This document shows, in pieces, positions 1-8,504 of a DNA stretch of 64,000 nt (its first letter is position 1; the number at the start of each line of letters is the position of its first letter). Under the pieces are notes generated by a model. It made no database searches and was not told where the DNA came from. It was given only the letters and a program-made list of their open reading frames with translations. The translations under genes and the position numbers were made by a program. The DNA lies in NCBI GenBank assembly GCA_013141065.1, contig JABFRR010000005.1, positions 124,001 through 188,000 on the forward strand. Reading direction: 5' to 3'. The DNA comes from Bacteriovoracaceae bacterium (GTDB lineage: Bacteria; Bdellovibrionota; Bacteriovoracia; Bacteriovoracales; Bacteriovoracaceae).

Positions 1-86
1 CTTGTTACTATAGTCATGCTATAGAGTTATTAGATTAAGAACTTTTTAGCAAGACATTTTTAATCCACAAATCCTATAATCTCCAG

Positions 87-1994
87 ATGAATAAACAATA
101 CACTCCACCTACTGATGTAAAAGCTGTCCTGCAAAACTTAAAACGACCAAAAACGGCGATCGTTACCGGAGGTATGCCCTATGCCAACGGCCCACTTCAC
201 CTGGGACATCTTGCTGGAGCTATTGTTCCTCCGGATATTATGGCCCGCTACATGCGTATGCTTATTGGGAAACAAAATGTTTTATTCGTTAGCGGAAATG
301 ATGATCATGGATCAACTTCTGAAGCTTCAGCGATAAAAGCAGGGATTCCAGTCCGAACATTTATTGATAAAATTCACGATGAACAAGTCGCCACCGTTAC
401 TCGTTATGGTATTTCATACGATATTTTTTCGGGAACTTCTCAACCCGATTGTTTTCCCATTCATAAAGAGACCTCGCAAGATTTCATGCGAAGACTTTAT
501 AATAATAAATTGCTTGAGAAAAAAACGACGAAGCAATGGTTTGATCCCTTGATTAGTCGATTTCTGCAGGACCGAAATGTCACGGGCAAATGTCCGAATC
601 CAAATTGTACAAATGAAACTGCTTACAGTGATGAATGTGAAGTGTGTGGGACACAATACGATCCCTCGCAACTGATCAATCCAAAATCATCTTTGTCGGA
701 TGCGACTCCTGAGTTACGAGACACAAAACATCTCTGGATTGATATGTGGAAAGTTTCCGATCAACTGACAGAATGGATAAAATCAAAACAAAACAAATGG
801 CGCAAAGGTGTTTTTAATGAAGTTTATGAAACCGTTCAACCGGCACTTCAATTTGATAACACTCACGAGTCTGTCTTTAAAGAATTGAGAGCAACACTTC
901 CAAAACATAAATCTCGCTATGCTCCTGGAAAAAAAGTTGTCGTGCAATTTGAAAATCTTGCCGACTATGAAACAGGAAAAAATGCACTTAAAGAGCATGC
1001 CATTTTGTGTGAGCCTCTTGATGGTTGGGCACACCGTTCGATCACTCGCGATATAACGTGGGGAATACCAGTTCCAGCTGATATCGACCCGGAGATGAAA
1101 GACAAAACTCTCTACGTTTGGCCAGATTCATTGATTGCTCCGATTTCATTTACAAAAGTAGCTCTTTTAAAACAAGGCAGAGATCCAAAAGAATGGGAAC
1201 GTTTCTGGAAAGATCCTGAAGCGCGAATTTTCCAATTTTTAGGACAAGATAATGTTTATTTCTATGTCCTGATGCAAGGAGCGATGTGGATTGGAGTCAA
1301 TGATAATTATACGATGACCGATGTCTATTCTGTTTTCCATTTACTGGTTAATGGAGAGAAGATGAGTAAGTCGCGAAAAAACTTTATTCTCGCTGATGAA
1401 CTCACGCAAGAGATGAATTACGAACCTGATCAGGTGAGGTACTTTCTTTCAACACTTAGCTTAGCTGAAAAACAATCCAATTTTGATTTCGATACATTTA
1501 ATGAGCGCAATAAATTTTTAGCCGGGCCATTAAACGCTTCGATTGAAAAACCAATTGCTGCTTGCCTTTCAAAATTTGGCGGCATAGTCCCCGAAGGAAA
1601 ACTTTTAGAGAAAGCAGAAAAAGAGACCATGAAGATAGTTCAGATGTATGTAAAAAATATGGAAAAAGCAGATCATATTACTCTTCTTGGTCAAATTGAA
1701 AACTACGCTCGTTTAATCAATAGTTTTTTCGTTCAATATAAACCGCATGATGACCGCCATGATGAAACAGAAAGAAAAGATGCGCTTTATTCTTCGTTTT
1801 ATATTTTGAAAAACTTGATGATCATGCTCTATCCATTTGTACCTTCAACCATGGAAAAAGTGCGTGAGTCGCTTAATTTACCGGAGAGTGTTTTTTCAAT
1901 TGATGAGTTAGGTATTGCAATACCGGCCGGTCATAAGATTGGTGAAAAGAAACAGTATTTTCCTGGCCCGAGTGAAGAACTATCTGGAGTTTAA
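87..1994 (+). CDS. metG: Methionyl-tRNA synthetase
   Basis: This cytoplasmic class I aminoacyl-tRNA synthetase charges tRNA-Met with methionine. The nucleotide-binding HIGH-type motif is HLGH at residues 38-41, and the KMSKS loop is at residues 425-429, both intact. A zinc knuckle of paired cysteines (CPNPNC ... CEVC) lies around residues 168-187. At 635 residues it ends soon after the anticodon-binding helical domain, so it seems to lack the optional C-terminal tRNA-binding domain. It is convergent with mutM and the two stop codons overlap by a few bases. This is a housekeeping gene that marks the chromosomal side of the junction with the mobile elements. Confidence 0.97.
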   Translation: MNKQYTPPTDVKAVLQNLKRPKTAIVTGGMPYANGPLHLGHLAGAIVPPDIMARYMRMLIGKQNVLFVSGNDDHGSTSEASAIKAGIPVRTFIDKIHDEQVATVTRYGISYDIFSGTSQPDCFPIHKETSQDFMRRLYNNKLLEKKTTKQWFDPLISRFLQDRNVTGKCPNPNCTNETAYSDECEVCGTQYDPSQLINPKSSLSDATPELRDTKHLWIDMWKVSDQLTEWIKSKQNKWRKGVFNEVYETVQPALQFDNTHESVFKELRATLPKHKSRYAPGKKVVVQFENLADYETGKNALKEHAILCEPLDGWAHRSITRDITWGIPVPADIDPEMKDKTLYVWPDSLIAPISFTKVALLKQGRDPKEWERFWKDPEARIFQFLGQDNVYFYVLMQGAMWIGVNDNYTMTDVYSVFHLLVNGEKMSKSRKNFILADELTQEMNYEPDQVRYFLSTLSLAEKQSNFDFDTFNERNKFLAGPLNASIEKPIAACLSKFGGIVPEGKLLEKAEKETMKIVQMYVKNMEKADHITLLGQIENYARLINSFFVQYKPHDDRHDETERKDALYSSFYILKNLMIMLYPFVPSTMEKVRESLNLPESVFSIDELGIAIPAGHKIGEKKQYFPGPSEELSGV

Positions 1995-2818
1995 TACTGA
2001 CAATTTGGACAGTGAAAAGTTCCTCTGCCGGCGATGACACTCTTCACTGTTTTAGTAATGATTCCTTTTTCCATGCACATCTGACAATGGTGCTGATAAA
2101 AAACCACTAAGTGTTTGACCCCTTCACCTTTGTCTCCATTGGCGTCACGATAGCCGCCACTAAATGTTGTGCCTTTGGTTTCAACCGCACCACTTACGAC
2201 TAAATCAATCGCCGCTTTTATTTTTTCAATTTCATGAGCGTCGATCTCGCCAGCAAGCCGTGTGGGCAAAATGCCAGAGCGGGCGAGGATTTCAGAGGCC
2301 ATGTAGTTTCCAACGCCAGGAAAGGCCTTTTGATCAAGCAAGAAAGGCTTTATCATCTTGTGTGAAAAGCGAATCAGAAGATCAGCGATGACATTCACGT
2401 CAAACTTTGGCGAAGAGACATCGTCCGAAAAATTTTGTGTACGTATTTCAAAATTCTCATCACTCAAAACATAAAAATGTCCAAAACGGCGTGGATCAAT
2501 ATAGGTGATGACACCGTAATGCTTTTTTGATTCGTCGATGATTTCAATGTGACCGTGTTTATTTTTTAATGGCACGTGCGACATTTGCCATGATCCACTC
2601 ATTCCTAAATGTGAAAGAATATGTCCGTGCGGAAAAAGATCAAAGATGAGCCACTTTGCGTGCCGTCTGATTTTTATAATGGTGTAGCCTTTTATATCAA
2701 AATCTTTTTGCTTCACCATGCGGGTGGTGAGACTTGAAAACGTCACTTTATCAATTTTGATTGGTAAAATTGGAGTGAGCTGTTGTTTGATGGTTTCGAC
2801 TTCGGGTAGTTCAGGCAA
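1991..2818 (-). CDS. mutM: Formamidopyrimidine-DNA glycosylase (Fpg/MutM), TTG start
   Basis: This base-excision repair enzyme removes oxidised purines such as 8-oxoguanine and nicks the backbone. The family must begin Met-Pro-Glu because Pro2 is the catalytic nucleophile. Here the frame reads LPELPEVET with the Leu encoded by TTG at 2818-2816, so TTG is taken as the start (275 aa). The longer frame to 2908 would bury the catalytic proline. The RRHAKW segment carries the conserved Lys, and the C-terminal zinc finger is CQMC ... CPNC. The 5' end lies about 55 bases from the element 1 attachment-like repeats, so the promoter region may include element-derived sequence. Confidence 0.95.
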   Translation of the reverse strand: MPELPEVETIKQQLTPILPIKIDKVTFSSLTTRMVKQKDFDIKGYTIIKIRRHAKWLIFDLFPHGHILSHLGMSGSWQMSHVPLKNKHGHIEIIDESKKHYGVITYIDPRRFGHFYVLSDENFEIRTQNFSDDVSSPKFDVNVIADLLIRFSHKMIKPFLLDQKAFPGVGNYMASEILARSGILPTRLAGEIDAHEIEKIKAAIDLVVSGAVETKGTTFSGGYRDANGDKGEGVKHLVVFYQHHCQMCMEKGIITKTVKSVIAGRGTFHCPNCQY

Positions 2819-2852
2819 TTTGTGTTTATCCTCTTGAAATTTAAAGTACAAA

Positions 2853-2892
2853 AAAGTCGGTAAGTGGCCTTTGCCGACTTTTACCGACTTTA
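2853..2892. repeat. Left attachment-like site: CCGACTT repeats with inverted copy
   Basis: AAAGTCGGTAA (2853-2863) is an exact inverted copy of TTACCGACTTT (2881-2891), and TGCCGACTTT (2872-2881) is a direct repeat with a 10-base period. The 21 bases at 2872-2892 recur at 32038-32058 with a single mismatch. The site sits about 20 bases beyond the 3' end of the integrase gene, as expected for an ICE boundary. The AAGTCGG/CCGACTT pairing could also form a hairpin. Exact crossover bases cannot be read from one sequence. Confidence 0.6.
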
Positions 2893-2911
2893 TTATCTTT
2901 TTTATCACAAA

Positions 2912-4144
2912 TTAGCCGGTTTTTACATTCCTTAACCTGATCACATTACCAAAGTCAGCCTTTTGATCTGATTCGTTTTTAAGCTTTTTCCTGATGTGAC
3001 TCATAATCATCTCAGAGAAGTTCTTTTGGTCATCCTCATTGCTTTTGGAGTAGTGGTCGGCTAGCTTCAAGTCTTTGTGTCCAGTCATGGCCAAAACAGC
3101 GTCTAGACCACCTCCGACTTGTCTAGCAAGCTTGGCCATTCCATGTCTTAGGATATGCGTCCCTGTATAAGGGATTTTGCTTTTCCTCTGTGCCTCACGA
3201 TAATTTATCTGAATGGTACAGTAATTAAGAGGCTCACCTTCGACATGAAAGACAAAGTCATTGCCAGCTATACGGAAAGCTTCACGCCGTTTAAGTATTG
3301 TCATTATTTCATCAGTGATGAAAACGGCCCTCGGTTCTCGGTTCTTTGGAAAAGGTTTGAGTTCAATAAACATCTTGCTACTCATGTCCCAGATACAGGT
3401 ATCTTTAATAAGCATTCGACGATTTCTCAAATCAATATTCTTCCATTGAAGTCCTGAAACTTCGCCGACTCTTCCGGCCGTATAGAACTGCATCTTTGCT
3501 AAGTCTTGATAGAGCGGTCGTAAAAAATCAAAAAACAGGAAAGCATCCTGTAAATTGATTTGTTTTAATTTATCAGGCAGTGGTTTTATAAAGCCCATTT
3601 TTTTATGTTTGGTCTTTACTGGACAAGTGAGAGGAAGTGCTTCTTTTTCAAATTGCTCACTTTGTTTGTACCAATTAAAAATTGAGACAAGCAGATTTAG
3701 CTCATTGTTGAGATTGCAACGTCCGGCAACTCCTCGCCCAGATTCTCTGTAATCCTCTGATGAAAAAAACTCGACCCTCTTTATGACCCAATCAGTGATC
3801 TTTGAGGGGGTAATCTTATCCATTGGCAAGGGTTCGAGGTTTTCTAAAAGTTTATAACGTCTTCTCCAAATTTCTTTAGTATTTGTGGCCAGCGAAGGGA
3901 AGTGATGTTTTTGCATCCCATCCCATACTTCCTTCAAAGTGGAAAATCCTTCTGATGAATTTTCATCATCAATAAACTCTGTACCATCAAATCTTTTTTG
4001 CCAATTTTTAGCCTCAAAAAGAGATTTAAAAGTTCGACTATGAAGTTTCCCTTTTAATCTTTTTTCTGCTTTAAATGTTCCATTTTTCTTGTGTTCATAG
4101 ATGCCTTTAGCACCTTTGATTTTCTTAAAGTATGATCTGCTCAT
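2912..4144 (-). CDS. Tyrosine recombinase (integrase) of element 1
   Basis: This 410-aa phage-type integrase should integrate and excise element 1. An N-terminal basic arm-binding region (residues ~1-55, KGIYEHKKNGTFKAEKRLKG) precedes a SAM-like core-binding domain (~70-175) and the catalytic domain. The catalytic set is visible: Arg in AGRVGE (~224), HILRH (~330), the GHKD His and the nucleophile Tyr in DHYSKS (~364). Its start overlaps the stop of the xis-like frame (ATGA), so the two are translationally coupled. It is very similar to the integrase at 32278-33525, so both elements probably use related attachment sites. Confidence 0.93.
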   Translation of the reverse strand: MSRSYFKKIKGAKGIYEHKKNGTFKAEKRLKGKLHSRTFKSLFEAKNWQKRFDGTEFIDDENSSEGFSTLKEVWDGMQKHHFPSLATNTKEIWRRRYKLLENLEPLPMDKITPSKITDWVIKRVEFFSSEDYRESGRGVAGRCNLNNELNLLVSIFNWYKQSEQFEKEALPLTCPVKTKHKKMGFIKPLPDKLKQINLQDAFLFFDFLRPLYQDLAKMQFYTAGRVGEVSGLQWKNIDLRNRRMLIKDTCIWDMSSKMFIELKPFPKNREPRAVFITDEIMTILKRREAFRIAGNDFVFHVEGEPLNYCTIQINYREAQRKSKIPYTGTHILRHGMAKLARQVGGGLDAVLAMTGHKDLKLADHYSKSNEDDQKNFSEMIMSHIRKKLKNESDQKADFGNVIRLRNVKTG

Positions 4145-4356
4145 GTTCGTTCTCCTTTAAACCAAGCAATCACTTCGCTTGGAACGAACACTAAGCGTCC
4201 TTTCTTTTTACGTCTCCGGTATGGAATCTCTCCCTTGTTTACAAGGTTGTAGATTGTTCCCTTTGCGTATTTAGTAAAGGCACATACGTCATCAATTCCC
4301 CATATTAAATTGTCAAAGAACTTACTCTCAGGAACTTGGTTTATAACAAAATTCCT
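4141..4356 (-). pseudogene. Excisionase-like HTH protein, frame without a start codon
   Basis: The open frame encodes FDNLIWGIDDVCAFTKYAKG followed by a basic segment and a C-terminus FVPSEVIAWFKGERT. It aligns throughout with the intact 86-aa protein at 33522-33782, a MerR/HTH_17-type excisionase. The frame opens after a TGA at 4359-4357 and contains no ATG, GTG or TTG before the conserved region. A 13-codon ORF with a good ribosome site (GGAG) starts at 4382 in another frame and ends at 4341, inside this one. A frameshift between leader and body is the likely explanation; programmed frameshifting or a sequence error are alternatives. Confidence 0.7.
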
Positions 4357-4382
4357 TCATCGTGTTTTATAAAAATAATCAT
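4341..4382 (-). other. 13-codon leader ORF overlapping the xis-like frame
   Basis: ATG at 4382-4380 is preceded by GGAG at 4394-4391 and encodes MIIFIKHDEGILL before TAA. It is probably the original N-terminus of the excisionase, separated from the body by a frameshift near the TTTT run. It might instead be a short leader peptide. Confidence 0.4.
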
Positions 4383-4471
4383 ATCAGTTTCTCCTTTTTG
4401 TGTCTAATTTTTTGAAGATTTCAGGAGCTATAAACTCCTGAAATCAATGATTAATTTGTTAATGTAAAAAG

Positions 4472-4792
4472 TTAGTTTTTGTGTGATTTTCCGATGGAAT
4501 TATCAGTCTTTTTGATTTTATCCAAATATTTAAGGGTGGCTTCAATTTCAGTTACGTCTAGGGCCTCGATCGCATCTTTTAAGTGCTTCTTTTTATCCTG
4601 ATGGGCCAGGACTAGTCGGGATTTTGACTTTTCAAAATACTTAGAGCGATATTCATTTAAAATAAATGAAGCAAGCTTTGAGTGATTGATTTTTAAATGC
4701 TCATCGACCTTAAAAAGCTCCACAAGCATTTCACTCATGGAGTTTGTAGCATCTTCAGTTAAATGGATTAGACCTGACTTTTTTACTTTCAT
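4472..4792 (-). CDS. Hypothetical protein, possible DNA-transfer accessory protein
   Basis: I do not recognise this 106-aa charged, mostly helical protein. Its stop-start contact with the lipoprotein gene upstream (shared base at 4792) places it in the same transcription unit. Position between the coupling/relaxase genes and the integrase resembles that of small relaxosome accessory or ribbon-helix-helix proteins in other ICEs, and the 126-aa protein at 34105-34485 holds the equivalent place in element 2. There is no signal peptide or membrane segment. Function is unassigned. Confidence 0.6.
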   Translation of the reverse strand: MKVKKSGLIHLTEDATNSMSEMLVELFKVDEHLKINHSKLASFILNEYRSKYFEKSKSRLVLAHQDKKKHLKDAIEALDVTEIEATLKYLDKIKKTDNSIGKSHKN

Positions 4793-5163
4793 TAATGACG
4801 GCCGCCCATGTGCTCACGAGGCCAGAACTCACGATCATGCCAGCGAGATTGAGCTTTAGTTTCTTCAGGTGATTCGCCAAAGACTCCATGTTTTTCAAGA
4901 TTAAACAAAGTGTCTTTTCTTGTGTCGTTGTCGCGGTCAACAAGACTGCCATGAATGAAGTATGAGGCCAATCCCCCAACAAGAGCACCGATTCCTAGGC
5001 CCATCATGGCACCTTTAGATTGATCTCTATTAGACATGGCCCCGATAGTTGCACCAGTTACAGCACCAGTACCAATTCCTAATGAAATGGACTTTCTTGT
5101 AGTGGAACAACTTAAAGATAAAAGTGAAGTGATAACAATAAGTGTAATTGTAATTTTTGACAT
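4792..5163 (-). CDS. Glycine-zipper lipoprotein of the conjugation cluster
   Basis: This 123-aa protein starts with a lipoprotein signal (TLIVITSLLSLSC, lipobox Cys ~19). A glycine-rich stretch follows (GIGTGAVTGATIGAM ... MGLGIGALVGGLASYF, ~29-68), typical of glycine-zipper membrane-inserting segments. The charged C-terminus carries no recognised domain. Element 2 has a counterpart at 36846-37370. Its place beside virB-like genes suggests an outer-membrane part of the mating channel, comparable to VirB7, but this is inferred from location only. A ribosome site (GGAGGG) precedes the ATG. Confidence 0.75.
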   Translation of the reverse strand: MSKITITLIVITSLLSLSCSTTRKSISLGIGTGAVTGATIGAMSNRDQSKGAMMGLGIGALVGGLASYFIHGSLVDRDNDTRKDTLFNLEKHGVFGESPEETKAQSRWHDREFWPREHMGGRH

Positions 5164-5194
5164 AACTTTCCCTCCTTATGAGAAAATAATGAAA

Positions 5195-5312
5195 TGTGCA
5201 CTCAATCAGCTTTAAAGCTTTTAAGTGCACACTGTTTTTCTGTTTGTTTATAGATAGTTAGACTGTGGCTTGAAATTTTAGGCTACGAGACAGTCTCGTA
5301 GGACTCTCGTAG
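5195..5312. promoter_or_regulatory. Dyad cluster, candidate oriT of element 1
   Basis: The intergenic stretch downstream of the Replic_Relax gene holds a hairpin with outer arms TGTGCACT (5195-5202) and AGTGCACA (5224-5231) and inner arms AGCTT/AAGCT. It also holds a perfect palindrome CTACGAGACAGTCTCGTAG (5283-5301) and a further direct copy of CTCGTAGG (5306-5313). Element 2 has nested dyads at the same relative place (34515-34642). Clustered dyads next to a relaxase-like gene are typical of transfer origins; a promoter or operator for the lipoprotein gene is the alternative. Confidence 0.45.
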
Positions 5313-5335
5313 GCAAAACTGATAAAAAAAATGAT

Positions 5336-6076
5336 CTATTTAAGTCTGATTGATTCGTTGTCTTGGTTGGTAAAAGATATTTCTCCGTTACTTGAAATAA
5401 TATTTTTGTAAGTGGTGTAAAATATCTTTTTCTTACCATCCTCTATAAAATCAAGTTCAATCTTTTTGATTTTTTTTTCGGTTTCTTTTGTGTCACAGAT
5501 ACAAAAAAAGAATTTAATATCTCTTTGGTAGTAGATTTCAGTAATCTTATTTAGATACTCTGACCCTGCTTTAGTAGATATTTCAAGCTCAACAGGGATC
5601 ATTAATTTCGGTTTCCCAGTATCTTGAATCCACGCAACAGCATCAACTCTCATTTCCTTTATACTGCTAAGATCATCTTCCCAAAAAGATAAGTCATAAG
5701 TCTGAAGTTGGTTTTCTGTGATATAGTCTTTTACGATTTTGAGATTTAAAAAAATATTTCTTATGTTTACTAACTTTAAATCGTGGGACACAGAATCACT
5801 TCTAAATCGCTTGCCGTTGATTATACCTTTCAAGTTTGCATTTACAACTTTCATCCCCTTGGATGTTAGAGAATAAACGAAGCTTTGATCTACTTCACCG
5901 ACATTTGCTACTTTTTCGATAAATTTCTTTTGATGAAATTTATAGATACGCAAGTAACAAGTTTGATGTACTTTTTTAAAAATATCTCTGTTGATCTGCT
6001 TTGTGGTTGCTACCTTGCATGAATGAAGGTACTTAAAAAATTCAATGTCCCGACGATTGAGGACGAGAGCACTCAC
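5336..6076 (-). CDS. Replic_Relax-type winged-helix protein (relaxase-like)
   Basis: The 246-aa protein has an N-terminal winged-helix part (residues ~1-75, RRDIEFFKYLHSCKVATTKQ) and a C-terminal alpha/beta part with RVDAVAW ... IPVELEIS ... KITEIYY, a pattern like restriction-type nucleases (D, E-x-E, K). This architecture resembles the replication-relaxation family (PF13814) encoded on conjugative elements. No HUH relaxase was seen in either element, so this is the best candidate for DNA processing at oriT. The start overlaps the stop of the FtsK-like gene. A counterpart lies at 34706-35428. Assignment to the family is by eye and needs a profile search. Confidence 0.6.
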   Translation of the reverse strand: MSALVLNRRDIEFFKYLHSCKVATTKQINRDIFKKVHQTCYLRIYKFHQKKFIEKVANVGEVDQSFVYSLTSKGMKVVNANLKGIINGKRFRSDSVSHDLKLVNIRNIFLNLKIVKDYITENQLQTYDLSFWEDDLSSIKEMRVDAVAWIQDTGKPKLMIPVELEISTKAGSEYLNKITEIYYQRDIKFFFCICDTKETEKKIKKIELDFIEDGKKKIFYTTYKNIISSNGEISFTNQDNESIRLK

Positions 6077-7557
6077 TTATGCTTACCTCCATCTTTGTAT
6101 AAGTCAGCTTTTTCATCCTCAACTTTCTCTTTTGGTGGCTCAAGCATGGTGACTTTTTCTTTGCTGAATTTATCTTTTAAGACCTCAATTCTTTTCTTTA
6201 GTTCATCATCAGAGATAAAAGGGCATTGAACCTCAGTATAATTCGCCCCTTTCTTCCAAATGGCTCGGCCAGGAATGGAAGGGAGATAATAGGACTTATT
6301 ATTTTGAAGCACTCGTACTGAGTTTTCGATGGTGTTCATCCTGAAAGATAAACGTCCCTCAAGGTTTTCTTGAATCTGTGTATCAATACTGTTCATGTCA
6401 ACTTTCTGAGTAGCAAAGATCAAATGAATACCAGAAGCACGGGCCTTTCTGGATAATTCATTTAAACATCTTTTAGCTCTTTCCATTGCTTTGTAGTTAG
6501 GATGATCTTTTTTTACTTTTCCTAAAAGATCAGAACACTCATCAATACCAACAACTATTCGAGGTAACTTATCACGGTCTGGATTTATCTTTTTCTCTCC
6601 AATTTCTTCTAGCTTTTGATATCTTTTATCCATCTCTTTAACAAAACCCTCAAGCAGAATTGAGGCCTCATGCTCATTCTTAATGACCTTAACATTTGGA
6701 AGCACAGCAAACTCATTCATTTCTACCTGTTTGAAGTCAAAAATATAAAGCTGAATCCTCTTTGATGTCTCAAGAAGCCCCAAGAGCATACTTTTAAAGG
6801 CCACTGATTTACCACCACCTGTAGAACCAGCGATAAGATAATGGGGCACATCTTCAAGATTTTCCGTGACGGCATTTTTTAGTGATTGCCCCACGACAAA
6901 ACTATAAGGCTTCTTTGCATTGCTGTTAATTTCCGAGTAATTGACGTTACTCGCAAGTAGATGATGTGCCAATGAAATTTCAAGGAAGCGATTATCTTTA
7001 TCCAGATAATTTACTGACTCCACCTGTTGACCTAGTGAGGCCCTGAAATCATCGAGTTTTGATTTATATCGCTCTTCTCCAATACCGATACTCTTAACTA
7101 AAATTCTCGTCCTATTAGAATCTTTATCCACACTGACAACTTTTGGATTATCACCAAGGCCTGACTTAAGATTGATGTTATCAAGAGCCTTTTGATATTT
7201 CTGGATAAGCTTATAACTGGCAAATCCAGCTAATAAAAGGGAACAAATGATAATCGAAAGGGTTGATAGTCCCATCAACCTATAATCTCCGATTACTGAA
7301 ATTATCTTAGCTGCTGGAAGTTGCATATCATAAGGCAAGTAGTCCACAAGCTTGAAATGCTTGTTTTGATAGATCATCACACAGGCCCATAAAACTACGC
7401 TCCCCGTGAGAGCGTAGTTTTCAAGTCGTTTGTAACATTTAGTTTTCAATCCTTCTTTTAGGATTTTAAAAAATGCAAAAAATATTTTTATGAATCCATC
7501 AAAAAAACGATTTGCATTGTCTTTACTATTTTCACTTGTACTTTTGGCGTTTGCCAT
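6073..7557 (-). CDS. FtsK/SpoIIIE-type conjugative coupling ATPase
   Basis: This 494-aa protein has two N-terminal membrane segments (~48-65 and ~97-118) and a RecA-like motor. Walker A is GSTGGGKS with Lys ~250, followed by the FtsK-type IFDFKQVEMNEF, and Walker B is RIVVGIDECSD. It lacks the gamma domain expected of chromosomal FtsK. Its position between virB10-like and Replic_Relax genes indicates a type IV coupling protein of the TcpA/FtsK kind that pumps DNA into the mating channel. Element 2 uses a VirD4-like protein in this position instead. It begins one base from the virB10 stop. Confidence 0.88.
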   Translation of the reverse strand: MANAKSTSENSKDNANRFFDGFIKIFFAFFKILKEGLKTKCYKRLENYALTGSVVLWACVMIYQNKHFKLVDYLPYDMQLPAAKIISVIGDYRLMGLSTLSIIICSLLLAGFASYKLIQKYQKALDNINLKSGLGDNPKVVSVDKDSNRTRILVKSIGIGEERYKSKLDDFRASLGQQVESVNYLDKDNRFLEISLAHHLLASNVNYSEINSNAKKPYSFVVGQSLKNAVTENLEDVPHYLIAGSTGGGKSVAFKSMLLGLLETSKRIQLYIFDFKQVEMNEFAVLPNVKVIKNEHEASILLEGFVKEMDKRYQKLEEIGEKKINPDRDKLPRIVVGIDECSDLLGKVKKDHPNYKAMERAKRCLNELSRKARASGIHLIFATQKVDMNSIDTQIQENLEGRLSFRMNTIENSVRVLQNNKSYYLPSIPGRAIWKKGANYTEVQCPFISDDELKKRIEVLKDKFSKEKVTMLEPPKEKVEDEKADLYKDGGKHK

Positions 7558-8504
7558 TATAGCGGTTCTCCTTTGAAAGGGGTTAATAGACTGACGATAA
7601 GATCACCGCCTGTCATTAAGGTTAAATATTCTTCTTTATCTTGCATCTTGCTGCCCACGCGTTCAGCTTCTTGTTTGGTTACTTGTGAAACTCCTTGAAG
7701 TCCTGCGTTTTTAAAAGTTGCATCTGGTTGGGCTACGGCCATACCGTAGGGATTTCCTCCAAGTGTCGTTCTTTGAGTCATGACATCAGCACCGGCCGAA
7801 ATAAGGGTAAGGCCTATGGCCCCAGCAACTCTTAAATCAGTCTCCGAGTGATGATTTCCAATAAGGCCCGGAGTATAGTCACCAGAACTCAATCCTTGAG
7901 CATCAATTCTATATTCCGTTCCATTTGGGAAAATGATTCGATTAAATCTCAGGTAAACGCGATCTCCACCACTGTAAGAGGCACTTCCTAAAAGAATTGA
8001 ATCCCTAGGGATTTTTCCACCTGCTGGATGACTTCCTCCATAGGGAAGGATCACCTTAAGCGTTTGGTTATCCTGACGAGTATCAATTCCTGTTACAAGC
8101 TTGCCAATAAAGTTAGTTCCACTTGGGATGGGGCTTAAAAGCCCTTGTGTTTCTTGCCTCTCAAAGACCTGACGGCCATTGTAGGTTAATTTCACAGGCC
8201 TTATTGAATGACTTTTACCTGGCCGGACTTGCATCTGGGCTTCCATATTGTGGGCCTTGACGATGGATTCACCATGGTCAGTTGTCACATTGCCGCTAAC
8301 TTTATCATCGCTTTCAAATGCCTTATGGCTCTTAGATAAGACTGAATCATCCTTGGTCATGAAAGCTTGAACTAAAATGGTAATTCCAAGTAATGAGGAA
8401 AAAATATATTTAAGCCTCTTGGTGTTTAAAACTTTTTTTCCACCTTCATCAATACAAAAGATGGGCTTAATCCAGTTCCAGAATTTACTAAAGTAGATCT
8501 TCAT
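7557..8504 (-). CDS. virB10: VirB10/TrbI-like channel scaffold protein
   Basis: The 315-aa protein has a cytoplasmic N-terminus, a single membrane segment (~31-48, IFSSLLGITILVQAF) and a periplasmic C-terminal domain. In that domain, residues such as LLSPIPSGTNFIGKLVTGID and the segment YLRFNRIIFPNGTEYRIDA match the VirB10/TrbI beta-barrel. VirB10 spans both membranes and opens the outer-membrane pore of type IV secretion systems. It overlaps virB9-like upstream by four bases and touches the coupling protein downstream. Confidence 0.85.
   Translation of the reverse strand: MKIYFSKFWNWIKPIFCIDEGGKKVLNTKRLKYIFSSLLGITILVQAFMTKDDSVLSKSHKAFESDDKVSGNVTTDHGESIVKAHNMEAQMQVRPGKSHSIRPVKLTYNGRQVFERQETQGLLSPIPSGTNFIGKLVTGIDTRQDNQTLKVILPYGGSHPAGGKIPRDSILLGSASYSGGDRVYLRFNRIIFPNGTEYRIDAQGLSSGDYTPGLIGNHHSETDLRVAGAIGLTLISAGADVMTQRTTLGGNPYGMAVAQPDATFKNAGLQGVSQVTKQEAERVGSKMQDKEEYLTLMTGGDLIVSLLTPFKGEPL

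Noticed and set aside
2819..2908. N-terminal extension of mutM to 2908
   Set aside because: It would place residues before the catalytic Pro2, and the TTG at 2818 gives the exact family N-terminus.
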